A stretch of DNA of 64,000 bases from Lolium rigidum (taxonomy: Eukaryota; Streptophyta; Magnoliopsida; Poales; Poaceae): positions 34,962,256 through 35,026,255 of the forward strand of contig NC_061508.1 in the NCBI RefSeq assembly GCF_022539505.1, written 5' to 3'. Positions 21,973-35,171 of this stretch are shown here, in pieces. The notes beneath the pieces are model-generated. The model was not told where the DNA came from. It saw only the letters and a program-made list of their open reading frames with translations, and made no database searches. How positions within the stretch are numbered: the stretch's first letter is position 1; each line of letters starts with the position of its first letter. The position numbers and the translations under genes were made by a program.

Positions 21973-22087
21973 CTCCCTCCGTTCCAAAATAAGTATCACA
22001 ATTTTTCTAGATTTACATGTATCTAGGTGCGTTTTAATGTATAAAAACATGTGAATCCAGAATATCACTTATTTTTAACGGAGATAG
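21973..22087. mobile_element. Stowaway MITE, 115 bp
   Basis: Ends CTCCCTCCGTTCCAAAATAAG and CTTATTTTTAACGGAGATAG are inverted copies with the Stowaway (Tc1/mariner) terminus CTCCCTCCGT, flanked by TA (21971-21972, 22088-22089). No coding capacity. Confidence 0.9.
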
Positions 22088-23411
22088 TACATGGCGGGTG
22101 GTGGCCCAAGCTCTAAAGCGACATGCTGGCCCAAGCGGGGAAAAGCATGCACAGTCTGCTTCTTGCGATTTTTCACAAGTTCTGCACGTAGAAAAGCTAC
22201 CATACATTATATATTTGCATACATGGTCATATGTAGTGAAAAGGTTTTCCAAAAAATATTGGGTTTGCACCGTATCTTTGAATTAGTCTAGCTCCATTCA
22301 TGCTCAAAGACGAGTATGTAAGGTGCTTGTGGTTGAGGAAGTTCCCTCCTTCAATGTATGTCTAGGCCTATACATCACACAAAATATATGCTGGCAACTG
22401 CAATTGAGGAAGTTAATAAGAGAAGAACAAACTTTAATTTAAAACATTGAGCCGAAAGTGGATTGTTCATTTCGTGGAAAGGAAATGATTAATAGTGTAA
22501 TTAAGATTGTAGTTAGTGTGAGAGTATTGTACGGAGTATTATGTAAGGTTTGTACTAGTATATTCCTATCATTTGGATCAATGTTTTTAATGGTTTGGGT
22601 TGATTTAAAAATCCTAGCTTATGTATTTTATATCATTACAAATGTACACTTTTTTTGTTCGCCTTTAGTAGAAAGATATGCATGCATGTTTATTTCTTGA
22701 GGTGGAAATATAATATAATTCCTTTGATTGTTTAAGTCTACACATTCTTTTGGTCCACAAACTTTGAGGTTATAGTTACACGTTCCTACATTTTTGGGTT
22801 CACTTTGCCTAGTCTCTTAACCATATCAATGTGGTGTTTCATGAGATGAAGAAGGGTGGCACGATTGAATCAGGGTGTGGTACGACATTAAGGCAACTAA
22901 CGTGAGATAAAATGATTTCTCTATAGGGAAGACTTCTTGAAAAAAATATTGAGTTATTTTACTTTTTTCGAGAATGGTATTTGACTTTTGGAAGTCTAGA
23001 GTAATGCTCTTACTTTGTTTCCACGGAGCTTTTCTACAAATACTATTTGTCCTACCGACAGACTGTATCTTAGATGATCTTCTAAGAACAAAATTATTAT
23101 GATATTTGTTGTCAACTCCAGTTAACTCTTTTCTTTATGAGAACTCTTTTGAACTCTTAATTTGCCAGCACCGCCACCTTCCTAGTGCAATTTCAATTTC
23201 TCGATGGGTTCTCAACCCATTGACCAGGACTTAGCAGCTTGCATACGCTCTTAACAAATGGACAAGTCAATGATGATTAGTTGTGAATGGTTAAGCTTAG
23301 TTTAGCTCAGATGGACAGTCCTATTACAAAGCTTTGTTTATTTGGACGCAGTACATACAACCATAAACACATAGACGTAGTAATATGAGTCAATGGATTA
23401 GCGCATGTTTA

Positions 23412-24842
23412 TTTTTTTTTTAGATAGAAGGCATCTCTGCCCTGTTCCATTTCACAGAAATGAAACCAAGTTTTTACAAACGTCAGTTTAAGACCCTTAC
23501 AGCCTATCCTGGAGGCAAAAACGTTTCACTAAAGGCAGCAAAACCAGAACTGAAAACAACACTTTAGCTTAGGTCTAAGAAAAGAAATGCACTTGCAAAG
23601 GTTCCTGGAACATGTTCTTCTTTTCTTTTTTTTTTCTCCGCTGGGCAGTTTTTGCTTTCTTTTTTGGATCAGCCTCTCAGCTTGACATCACCGCACGCCT
23701 CTGGGGTTCGTGGACCGATCACCTTCGTGCCAATCCTCCTCCTTTTCATCGCCATCCGATTTGGGGAAGTTCCAGCGCTTTCTTCTCCAGCTCCACGCAC
23801 CAATCTTCTATCTTCTCCTGCCATCGCTCCTTGCACAACGGCATCCATTTCTTGAGTAGACGTGTAATCCTCCGCCAGATACTCTGCATACCAGACCAGA
23901 TTAGTCGACCAAAAAGGATTTCATTCCTCATTTTCCACATATTCCAAATGACAGCAGATGTTAGAGTATTAACAGCCCCATTAGCTTCATTACTAACCCA
24001 CAATCTAGCCACTGATTCATAATCGTGTCCAACCTGTTTCTTCATAATAGTAGAAACCAAATCCCACACATTTTTAGCAATATCACACCCAAAGCATAGA
24101 TGCTCCACACTCTCAAGCTCAGAGCAAAATAAACATCTCATGTCTTGGATTGACTGTCTTTTAGCTAAATTATCCCTAGTTAAGATTTTATTGTTTGAAA
24201 ATAACCACAGAAATACCTGCACCCTAGGGGGTATGTTTAGTTTCCACACTGCAGGAATAAACACAGGCTTAACACCTCTAAAATTTATCACAGCATACAG
24301 GGAATGGGACGAATAGGTTCCAGAAGCATTCAGCTTCCAAACCATCATGTTCCTCGTTCAACTCTAGCTGATGCACAATAGCTTTCAACTCATCTCATTG
24401 CATCATTAATCTAGCATTGAAACACCTCCTAAAGGAAAGCTTCAGTTCACTCCCGTTCCACACTTCACAAATAGATTTGGTTTGTTCGTTGCAAATAATA
24501 TATAATTCCCAGAAGTGAATAGCGAGGCTAGTACCTCCGAACCACTGGTCCTCCCAGAATGTTTTAACATTCTGCCCATTTCCAACCAGCCATTGATATC
24601 CAAATTTTGCAGCATTAAAAGCCCACAACACCCCTTTCCAAAAAAGGGGAAGCACTCACATTGCTACATGTAAAAATGTTGGGGTGTTGAGTTCTATACT
24701 TAAATTGCACAATTTCTTTCCAAATTTTATGATCATCCAAATTGAAACGTTTAATCCAAGAAGCTAACAAAGAAATATTCAAGTCTCTAATATTTGGAAT
24801 CCCTAGACCTCCAAAGTCATGTTTCATGCTCACTAAATCCCA
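23412..24842 (-). mobile_element. 5'-truncated LINE, 1.43 kb
   Basis: The minus-strand element starts (3' end) with a tail seen as T(10) at 23412-23421 and is flanked by the 15-bp duplication ATTAGCGCATGTTTA (23397-23411 and 24843-24857). It keeps only the part of ORF2 after the reverse transcriptase core. It splits segmental-duplication copy 1, so it landed after or independently of the duplication; copy 2 has no LINE at the matching place. Confidence 0.9.
23746..24833 (-). pseudogene. LINE ORF2 C-terminal part, frameshifted
   Basis: Three overlapping minus-strand frames follow one another: 24833-24615 (DFGGLGIPNIRDLNISLLASW, the post-RT region), 24655-24395 (FWEDQWFG..SLAIHFWELY) and 24348-23746 (zf-RVT linker, IPPRVQVFLWLF, C-x2-C...H...C as CLFCSELESVEHLCFGC, then IWNMWKMRNEILF). 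At least two frameshifts and an in-frame TGA near 24395 separate them. There is no RNase H domain after the linker, unlike the LINE at 9180. Confidence 0.85.
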
Positions 24843-25276
24843 ATTAGCGCATGTTTATTGTGAGAGTACTTATAGTAATATACCAATTATAGATCGACGT
24901 TGATAGATTACCTACTGGACGAGAGTACTTATATAATTATATGTTAATATAGCACAATAATTGGATTGCGATATATATAATGGCTGGATATACTAACTGA
25001 ACCACCTGCTCGTTGATTGATGGACGTCACGACGGGGAGTGCCGGCCCCACCAGTACAGCTACAGTATATTCGCAAAAAAGTCAGTAGAGCTACAGCACC
25101 CTTTAAGATAAGACAGTGACGGAGCACCGGAACGCAGCGATTTTAAAGGCGTCGGTAGGTGCCGGCGTTGCATCCACCGTCCGTCCATGCTGTTAGATTC
25201 GTGAGGACCTTTTGCACTTATTCCAAGTCAGTGGAGATACCAGCTCAGTATTTGTTGGATTTAGAGGAATACGAAC

Positions 25277-26520
25277 GTGGACCCCACATCCCATAATAGC
25301 CCAGAGCCCACACCGTGTTCCCGTATGTCAGCCGATGCAGGTTCTCTCTCCTCAACGCAGGGCGCACCGGCGGCACTCTCGACGCGGGGGTCCGGAGGCG
25401 CACTGGCGGCACCCGCGGCCAGGATGGCCTCCTCGACGGCGGGATACGTCGAGGACGATGGCTGCTCATGCCCACGACGAATTTCTTCGGATCTGTCGTC
25501 GCCGCCGCTGGCTTCCTCGTCTTCTCCAGATCAGGCTGGCCAGTGCGCGGACGAGATCCGCTTTCCTCCGGGATTCGAGGTGTTATGCAACCCTGGGTTA
25601 CTCTTGTTTCTTTAATTTGAGATCTAATTCATATTATTATTTTTGTGTTAATCAACTGTCCTTACAATCATGCATTCTGTCCTATATTCATAACGAAATT
25701 CTTCGGAATAAATGAAATCTTTATTTTTGGATCATTCTAAGGTTGTTACCCATGACCAACATAATTTTGTAGCTGTGAAATATTATTGAAACAGATTTGA
25801 CAAACATCCATTACATAATATTTCCTTGTGGTGCATGGATACAGCCGGTGCTTATCTGCATTATTTCTCTTCTAATCATGCATATTTGCTGCAGGAAAAA
25901 AATAACACTAAGGATTGCATGTTTGATATGGAGAAACACCCAAGAGTCTCGCCAGCGGGTAGATGTCAATCTGGCTCATTCTCAGACAAGTTCAGCCAAA
26001 ATGCATGTTGTTCGTCAGGGAGAATATGGTACACAGGTTATGCATTTGTTTCTTGTTAGCTTTTTGGCTTAGAGATAACTCACGCTGAAGAAAAAGCAAT
26101 GGAAACATGTGTACTGAATTTTCAACAGGAAAATGAAACCGTAAATAATTTTGATGCTGGGGAAAAGGATAGTGATGAACGTGACATGTTTTCCACCATC
26201 TTTCCTGCTACCTACACCAAGTAGTAGAACAGGTACCAATCTTCTGAAAATAATGATGCAGTGGATTAACTTGACCGGAAAATGGAGAGCAAACAGAGCC
26301 AAGAAACAGTTCATGAGTCAACTTTGCTGGATGCAGAATTCAGAATCTGATCAATTGAAACGAGTGAGGAAATTTGCAAATGTACCTGAAGTAATTGGTT
26401 GCTCTGAACTCGTATTTGCTCAGGTCAGGACTAGCATTGGCCAACCCGGGGTCGCTTGCCGTCCTGATGGCGAAAGTGGGCACCGGAGGAGGAGGAGGAG
26501 GAGGAAGCCAAGACAATGAA
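25277..26520 (+). pseudogene. gene-like exons of unknown family, probably a captured or decayed gene
   Basis: A GC-rich open frame (25277-25615) reads through an Ala/Ser-rich stretch to DEIRFPPGFE, followed by a plausible GT donor (25580s). Then AT-rich, intron-like DNA with plausible acceptors (TTTGCTGCAG before 25896, TTCAACAG before 26130) precedes short open stretches (KNNTKDCMFDMEKHPRV; VNNFDAGEKDSDERDMF) and a K/R-rich stretch near 26280-26390. Two adjacent in-frame TAG codons occur near 26221-26226. The alternation looks like a real spliced gene, but no family is recognised and the frame is broken. It lies in the 10-kb stretch found only in copy 1. Confidence 0.3.
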
Positions 26521-26529
26521 CTTATATTC

Positions 26530-26990
26530 CTGCTAAGCTGTCACATTGGTTTTGCTCTGATCATGCTTTGTGGTTAGGTCCTACCATTCCATCTATCTGG
26601 GTGCATGATGAATAGTTTTACTAGCGAGCTGAGTACCGCGTGGAAACTGGGAAGAGTCGTATTCACGATGATGTGAGGTGATGGTGACCCGAGAGATGTG
26701 TGCGTCGAGCTCCTCCGGCACAACAGACATTTTATGAATGAACTTTTTCTGTAATATTGAACTATTTCTGTAATATGAATGCACTTATATAGGGAAATGA
26801 ATGCGGATGGGTGACAAGGCAAAATCATTTTGTAATATTGTAAACATATTTTATTGGTGGTATAGTATGGTTTCTGTTAAATTTTTAGCGCATTCATATG
26901 GGTTTCACTTATCTAAGAAAGCTATGTACTATATTTGGAACATCTATGAAACTGTAGTGAAACACGATCTGTATGTGAAACTTTTTTGAA
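26530..26990. other. no gene seen
   Basis: AT-rich DNA leading into the tandem array; from about 26880 the words GGGTTTCAC and GTGAAACAC appear and become regular by 27000. Confidence 0.4.
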
Positions 26991-29900
26991 ACATAATATT
27001 TGAAATTTGACTGCAACATTAGTGAAACCCATAGGTCCAATCAAGCAAAGATAACTGACTCACCCATACATACCATCGGTTAATACCCACAAAAGTTTGT
27101 AACTAAATAGAAATCGATTTCTCATAAGAGATAAACTGCTCGTTATGAATGTTAAGTATCACATTTCAAACACTACTGAAACAACTAGAATGATGAGTGA
27201 AACTTAAGTGAGACCCATATTTGTGAAATCAAAAGTCTAGTGATAACATAAAACATATTTGAAACCTTTTAAGCATCCAATGCTTGAATTAAACATCACT
27301 TAAAATTGCTTTACACCATTTACAAATAGGACAATTTAAAAACAACGAGAGGTCGAAAGTGATTTTTCGATAACTCTAGTGAAGCACGAAACCTATGAGG
27401 ATCCCATGGTTAATTTTTGAAGAAAAAAATCCTATAGCCCATGCGTCATTGAAATATTTGTGAAACAACAGATTATTTATTTGGTCATCTATTTTGTGAA
27501 ACACAATCAAAATAGTCCATACTTCACTGAGACACCCTCCATCTATTTGGATTATTTATTTGGTCATCTATTTTGTGAAACACAATCAAAATGCCCGAAG
27601 AGATGAAAAACTAGTAGGATTTCATGTTCAACTTGTGAAAGACAGTTGTATAGCCCATAGATTATTGAAACACCGTCCATCCATTTGTAATTAATGTGAA
27701 ACATGCCTGATGAATTGAAACACTAGAAGGATTCATGGTCAACTTGTGAAACTGTTGAAGGACTCCATGTTATACTTGTGAAACACAATCAAATAGACCA
27801 TGCATTACTGAAACACCCTCCATTTTAATTTGTAACTTCTATGAAACATGGACGACAAACTGAGACACTAGAAGGATCCCATGGTGAACTGTTGTGAAAC
27901 ACAATCCTATAGCCCATCATTAAAATAATTGTGAAACACTGGCTTCATTGTCGAAGTAAAACAAGTAGATTATTTAAGAGTTCATCCATTTTTTGAAACA
28001 CAATCAAATAGCCAAGCATTATGGAAGCACCGTCCATCCATTTGGAAGTAATGTGAAACATGCCTAAAAAATGAAACACTAGTAGGATTCACATGATCAA
28101 TTTGTGAAACACAATACTATATCCCATGCATTAGTGACACCCCACCCATCCATTTGTAACTAATGTGAAATAGGCCCGAGAAAGCGAAACACTTGAATGA
28201 TTTCAAAGTGGCCTTGTCAAACAGTTGCAAGATTCCATGTTCAAGTTCTAAAACACGATCTAATAGCCCATGCATTTTTATAACACACTTCATCCATTTG
28301 TATCAAATGTGAAACATGTTAGATGAAATAAAACACTAGAAGGATCTGATGGTAAACATGTGAAGCAATCGTATAGCCCATGCATCATTGAAAAATTTGT
28401 GAAACTATAGCTTAATTGGGGAAATGGAATGAGATTATTGAAATGATCATCCATTTTTTTAAACACAATCAAATAGCCCATGCATTATTGAAACGCCTCC
28501 TTCCATTTGTGATGTGAAACATGCCCGAAGAACTAAAACACTAGTAGGATTCCATGGTCAACTTATGAAACACAACCCTATGGCTCATGCATTATTGAAA
28601 CCTCGTCCATCTATTTGTAACTAATGTGAGACATGCCTGGCGAACTGGAAGACTAGAACGATTCATGGCCAACATGTGAAATAGTTGAAGGTTTTCATGT
28701 TCAACTTGTGAAACACAATCAAATAGCCCATTCATTATGGATACACTCTCTCATTTGTAACTAATGTGAAACATGGACGACGAACTGAAATACTAGAAGG
28801 ATCCCATGGTGAACTTGTGAACCACAATCATATAGCCAATGTATCATTGAAATATTTGTGAAATAGTAGCTTAATTTGTGAAAATGAAACAACTAGATTA
28901 TTTAAATGTTCTACTAGTTTATGAAACACAATCAAGTAGCCCAAGCATTGCTGAAACACCGTCCATCTATTTGGAACTAATTTGAAGCATCCCCGAAGAA
29001 CTGAAACACTAATAGGATTCCCGTGTTCAACTTGTGAAACACAATCCTATAAACCATGCATTAGTGACACCCCATCAATCCATTTGTAATTAATGTGATA
29101 CATGCCCATCGAACCGAAACACTTGAATGATTTCAAGGTAACCTTGTGAAACTGTTGAAAGATTCCATGTACAACTTGTGAAACACAATCAATAGCCCGT
29201 GAATTTTTGAAACACACTTCATCCATTTGTAACAAATATGAAACATGGTCGACGAACTAAAATACTAGAAGGATCTGATGGTAAACATGTGAAACACAAT
29301 CGTATAGCCCATGCATCATTGAAATATTTGTGAAACATTACCTAAATTGTGGAAATGACACAAGGAGATTATTGAAATGGTCATCCATTTTGTGAAACCC
29401 AATCAAATAGCCCATGAAATATTAAAACACCCTCCATCCATTTGTAACTAATGTGAAACATGTCCGGCGAACTGAAACAATAGAAGGATTTCAATGTAAA
29501 CTTGTGAAACATAATCCTATATCCCACGCATCATTGAAATATTTATGAAACGATAGCTTAAGTGTAGATATAAACCAACTATATATTATTTAAATGGCTG
29601 AACAATTTTTGAAACACAATCAAATAGCCCACTGTGAAACATTGTCCATCCACGTGGAACTAATGTGAAGCAAGCCCGAAGAACTAAGGGACTGGTAGGA
29701 TTCCATGGTCAACTTGTGAAACACAATCATGTAGCCTTGCATTACTAAAACAACATCCATCCATTTGTAATTAATAACATGCCCGACAAATTGAAACACT
29801 TGAATGATTCCATGCATGGTCAACTCGCGAAACAGTTGAAGGATTCCATGTAAACTTTTGAAACACAATCAAATAGCCCATGTATTATTGAAACGCCCTA

Positions 29901-32815
29901 CATACACTTGTAATTAATGTGAAACATGGCCAACGAACTGAAACACTAGAAGGGTTCCATTACGAACTTGTGAAACACAGTCGTATAGCCCATGCATGAT
30001 TGAAAATTTTGTGATATAGTAGACTTATATTGGAAATGAAACAACTAGATTGTTTAAACCCATGCACGACTTGTGAAACACAATCAAATATCCCATGCAT
30101 AATTGAAACACCCTCCAATTTGTAACTAATGTGAAACATTGACGACAAACTGAAACACTAGAAGGATCCCTATTGAACTTCTGAAACACAATCCTATAGG
30201 AAATGGATCACTGAAATAATCGTGAAACCGTAGCTTAATTTGTGGAAATGAAACAACTAGATTATTCAAATGCTCGGTCAGTTTGTGAAACACAGTCAAA
30301 TAGCCCATGCATTGATGAAACATTGTCCTTTTGTTTGGAACTAATGTGAAACATGCCCGAAGAATTGAAACACTCATAGGATTCCATGATAAACTTGTGA
30401 GACACAATCCTATAGCCGATGCATTATAAAAACACCGTCCATTCATTTGGTACTAATGTGAAACATGCCCGACGAACTGAAACAGTAGAATGATTACATG
30501 GTCAACTTGTGAAACACTTCAAGGATTCCATGTTTAACTTGTGAAACACGTTGCATCCATTTGTAAGTAATGTGAAACATGGCCGATGAACTGAAACACT
30601 AGGAGGGTTCCATTGTGAACTTGTGAAACACAATCCTATAGCCCATGCATGATTGAAAAATTTGTGAAACAGTAGACTTATATTGGAAATGAAACAACTA
30701 GATTATTTAAGCCCATGCACGACTTGTGAAATACAATCAAATAGCCCATGTATAATTGAATCACCCTCCAATTTGTAAGTAATGTGAAACATGGATGACG
30801 AAATAAAACACTAGAAGGTTCCGTACTGAACTTGTGAAACACAATCTTGTAGAAAATGGGTCATTGAAATATTTGTGAAACAATAGCTTAATTTGTGAAA
30901 ATGAAACAACTAGATTATTCAAATGGTCGACCAGTTGGTGAAACACAATCAAATAGCCCATGAATTATTGAAACATTATCCATCTGTTTGGAAATAATTT
31001 GAAACATGCCCGAAGAACTGAAACGCTCGTAGGATTCCATGGTCAAGTTGTGAGAAACAATCCTACAACCAATGCATTATAAAAGCACCGTCCATCCATT
31101 TGTAACTAACGTGAAACATGCCCGTCGAACTGAAACAGTAGAATGATTCAATGGTCAACTTGTGAAACACTTCAAAGGATTCCATCTTAACTTGTGAAAC
31201 ACAATCAAAAGACCATGCATTATTGAAACACATTGCATCCATTTGTAAGTAATGTGAAACATGTGTGACAAACTGAAACAATAGATAAATAGAAGGATTC
31301 AATGGGGAACTTGTGAAACATAATCATTGACCCCATGCAACATTGAAATATTTGTGATACAGTAGTTTAATTGTAGAAATGAAACAACTAGATTATTTTA
31401 AATGGTCATCTATTGTGTGAAACATGGTCAAATATTCCATACATTATTGAAACAACCTCCATCCATTTGTAACTAATATGAAAACATGGACGACAAACTG
31501 AAACACTAGAAGCATTTCGTGGTCAATATGTGAAAAACAATCCTATATACCATGCATCATTGAAATATTTGTGAAACGGTAGCTTAATGATAGAAATAAA
31601 ACAACTAAATTATTTAAATGGTCGAACATTTTCTGAAACACAATCAAATAGCACATACACCCATCCATTTGTAACTATTGCGAAGCATGCCCGAAGAACT
31701 AAGAGACTAGTAGGATTCCACTATCAACTTGTGAAACACAATCCTATGGCCATGCATTATTAAAACACCATCCATCTATCCGTTTGTAACTAATGTTAAA
31801 CATGTTGGACGAACTAGAACACTTGAAATAGTTGAAGGATTCCATGCCCAACTTCTGAAACACAACAAAATAGCCCATGCATTATTGAAATGTCATGCAT
31901 CCATTTGTAACTAATGTGAAACATGGTCGACGAACTAAAACACTAGAAAGGTTCGATGGTGAACTTGCGAAACACAATCCTATAGCCCATGTGTGATTAG
32001 TATATTTGTAAAACAGTAGCTTAATTGTGGAAATGAAACACCTAGATTCTTGAAGCCCATGCACGACTTGTGAAACACAATCAAATAGCCCATTTATTAT
32101 TGAAACCCCCTCCAATTTGCAAGTAATGTGAATCATGGATGACGAACTGAAACACTAGTAGGATTCCATGGTAAACTTGTGAAATAGAATCATATAGCCG
32201 ATGGTGTATTGAAACACCATGCATCCATATGTAACTAATGTCAAACATGCCCGAACAATTGAAAAACTAGAAGGATTCCATGGTTAACTTGTGATACAGT
32301 TGGAGAATTTCATGTTCAACTTGTGAAACATAAAAATAGCCCATGCATTATTGAAACATCATCCATTCATTTGGAACTAATGTGAAACATGGAGGAGGAA
32401 CTAAAACAACAGAAGGATGACATGGCGAATTCGTGGAACAAAATCCTATAGGCCACACATCATTGAAATCTTTGTGACATAGTAGATTATTTAAATGGTC
32501 ATCCATTTTGTGAAACACAATCAAATAGCCCATGCTTTATTGAAACACCCTCGATCCATCCATTCGGAACTAATGTGAAACATGCTCGAAGAGATGAAAC
32601 ACTAGTAGAATTCCATGTTCAACTTGTGAAACACAATCCTATAACCATGAATTATTGAAACACTATCCATCGTTGTAAATAATGTTAAGCATGCCCAACG
32701 AAGTGCAGGAGTAGAATGATTCCATGGTCAGCTTGTGAAACACTAGAGGGATTCAATGTTGAAACACAATCAAAAGGCCATGCATTATTGAAATGAACTT
32801 GTGAAACACAATTAA
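26990..32815 (+). repeat. degenerate tandem array, about 100-145-bp monomers
   Basis: About 48 diverged monomers are anchored by ATAGCCCATGCATTATTGAA and GTGAAACACAATC. Two alternating types are seen: one with ACACC.TCCATCCATTTG, TAACTAATGTGAAACATG and GAACTGAAACACTAG; the other with CATTGAAATATTTGTGAAAC and GAAATGAAACAACTAGATTA. Anchor spacings run about 103, 113, 102, 108 and 141 bp, and the long spacer returns at about 29730, 31063 and 32192 (with 28579 and 29048 earlier), giving a repeated sum near 0.65-0.68 kb. Minus-strand ORFs here repeat the same peptide words in changing frames and carry no coding signal. Neither a known satellite nor a CRISPR (too long, too diverged, eukaryotic). 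Confidence 0.85.
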
Positions 32816-33110
32816 TGAACTCTTTCAGTTGGATGAACATGTTTCACATTAGTTTGTAATTATTGGATGGATTATATTTTACTTTTTTTTGTATCAATGT
32901 AAGATCTAGGTTAGCATTCTTTCACAACTAAGTCAATAATGCATGGCCTACGAAAATGTGTTTCACATGTTTTGCAATTTTCGATTATGCATGGCCTATG
33001 AAAATATGTTTCACTAGTAGACCATTAAATCCTTCTAGCCTTTCACTTGGATGATCATGTTTCACATTAGTTTGAAATGGATGAGCGGTGTTTAATTTTT
33101 TTGGTATCAA
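32816..33110 (-). repeat. array monomers in reverse orientation
   Basis: From about 32830 the same words appear as reverse complements: CATGTTTCACATTAGTTTG at 32849 and 33056, TCCTTCTAG..TTTCACTTGG near 33030, and ATGCATGGCCTA. The array therefore flips strand at about 32815-32830. Confidence 0.7.
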
Positions 33111-34410
33111 TATAAGATGTAGGTTACAATAGTTTAAAAAGTACTTAAATAATGCATGCCTAGGGAGTACAATAGCAACTTACAAAATATCCCAGAAATG
33201 TATTACTTACTTGGTTCATCACGTATACATATTGTCTGGCCGACGAAGTAGATAGTGCAAACGTCGCTACTAATAGTCAAACCCAATAGACGAATGAGTG
33301 TAACTACCCGTCAATGTTGTACATATAACCACTAGCGTCCCTGAAAAATATATATGTCACTTATTTTGGTAAGAAGCAACAACATACCAATTTCTCTTCT
33401 CTGTCACCATTGTCCACTTGACCCGTGATGATTGGATAAGCATCACCATGCATCACTGTTTTTTTCAACCGCCCCCCCCCCCCCCCCTAGGTCGGTCCGG
33501 AAGCAACAACAAACAATGCATTTTTATTTCTCGCATCAGCGGTAGGGGTCGCGGTGACCACCCGACGGCGTACCAGTGACGATATTTTTTCTGCCCGTCA
33601 GCGCTACATGTTACCACCGGCGGACCTTCAGTTCTGCATCATGAATGCGTTTGCGGCTATAATCCTTTTCCTAGTAGTGCTTGTACGGTTCTAGTTTACG
33701 GAAAGTTTTATCGAGGTTTCACATGGTTTTCGTATTTTATTGGATTGAGAGGTTAAGTGAAATTAGTTAAACAAGAAATCCAATAGTTTCAGAAATGTTC
33801 CATTAGTTTCATGCATATTTTACCGCAAAAATACTACTAAGTCATCGCAAAATACAATTTTCTCGTGGTTTCACGCATGATTCAAATTTCTTTCAATGAG
33901 TTTTATTAGATTCGCATAAATTTCATAAGGTTTTTAAAAATACCATTAGTTTCACACCTATTTGAAATTAGGTTCACATAAGTTGCATTGATTTCGCACA
34001 CACATTTCGAAGAAGTTTCGAAAAAAACCATCATTTTTCCCAATTCTTTTACACTTGAATTATACCAAGATTCAAAATTTCACTAACGAATTGTTCTGAT
34101 TATTATTCACAAATATTTTAATGAAGTACCAAACATCTGATTCCCTTCGGATTTCACAAGAGGCCATGGGACTCCATGTAATTTCAATTAAATTTGACAA
34201 CCCATATTTTTTTCAGTATAAATTCATAACCAGTTCATATATTCACAAATCATGCATATGCTTCACCGAGGATATTCATCCAACTGAAACATGCAACGAA
34301 CCATCACACCTAAATGTTAAATAATTGGAACCTGATAGTGAACAAACAAATCCCAAATCACAGTGTGTGAATAATCGAAGTTGCGTAACCGGAGTCTCCA
34401 GCACACAGCT
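33111..34410. other. no gene seen; contains poly-C
   Basis: AT-rich with scattered TTTCAC/TTTCGC words possibly derived from the array. A run of 16 C lies at 33472-33487. 33540-33640 is locally GC-rich (GGTCGCGGTGACCACC) without an ORF of note. Confidence 0.4.
33472..33487. repeat. poly-C run (16)
   Basis: Sixteen consecutive C after CAACCG; length is likely unreliable in sequencing. Confidence 0.85.
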
Positions 34411-34499
34411 ATAACACTTCATGAATTGAAGATTGAACATTTAGTGAGACTACAAACATCCGATTGGAGACAGAGAGTGTAGGGATGCACATAGATAAA

Positions 34500-34850
34500 G
34501 CTAGATTGCAGCAAGAACCGAACCATCACCAGCCCTGAAGGCGGGGGCGTCCTTGAAGAACATGAAGCCCGTGCTGGACCATTGGACGACTCCGGCGGCA
34601 GGTACTTGCCGGCCTCGATCTCACGCGTCTCGGTCGGCACTAGCGTCCCCGAGAACAGCAATCGGGGCAGAAGGACGACGGGGATGGCGGGGGCGGACGG
34701 GGACAGAGGGGATGAAGCTGGACGGCGGACTCGAGCGCCGAGGAACGGGGAAGGCGGACGCGGCGCCAGCACATGGACGGGCGGAAACGGCGGCGGAGGC
34801 GGCGCTAGCGCATGGACGGGCGGCGGCGGTGGCGCCAGCGCAAGGACCAC
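34500..34850 (-). pseudogene. gene fragment, family unknown
   Basis: The minus strand from 34850 is Pro/Ala-rich low-complexity coding, then LLFSGTLVPTETREIEAGKY and LPPESSNGPARA, which looks like a conserved protein tail. After that the best continuation changes frame (FMFFKDAPAFRAGDG, stop near 34512), so a frameshift is likely around 34555-34565. The tail resembles an organised domain end, but I do not recognise it. It sits at the right edge of the 10-kb insertion in copy 1, next to unrelated repeats, as expected of a captured exon. Confidence 0.35.
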
Positions 34851-35163
34851 GGGTGGCGGCGGCGAGGAACCCTAGCGCCTCGGTCTCTGTTTATCGTTGC
34901 GAACTTGCAATGGCTGAGCAGAACGTGGATGGGGCCCAACTGCCCAAGAAAAAATACGTGCGGACTGAAACTCAGGAAAAGAAACAATACAGAGAAGGAA
35001 AGAAATACAAAAAAGGCAGGGACCACACAAGAGCGGAGCTGGCGAAACGCGATTGGGTGCATGGACTACGGTAGGTACCGGCGTCGGTAAAAAGAGGTTT
35101 TCGCGGAGCACCGTGGCTGCGCCTCACTTACAAGCAAGAGGACGCCGAAAGCTAGCTGGACGG

Positions 35164-35171
35164 CATATATA
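35164..35171 (+). promoter_or_regulatory. TATA box of small basic-protein gene, copy 1
   Basis: CATATATAGCTGCTTCTCGT, 120 bp upstream of the ATG at 35285. The same block with TATATATAGCTGCTTCTCGT precedes the paralogue (55760). Conservation of both the box and the GAGAAGCAAC leader in duplicated copies supports function. Confidence 0.6.

Noticed and set aside
26990..32830. Many minus-strand ORFs of 60-106 codons with repeated words such as HGLFDCVSQV
   Set aside because: They come from the tandem monomers being poor in stops on that strand; the same words appear in different frames and no ORF spans many units.
26990..32830. CRISPR-like regular repeat
   Set aside because: Monomers are over 100 bp, diverged and without unique spacers, and the DNA is plant nuclear.
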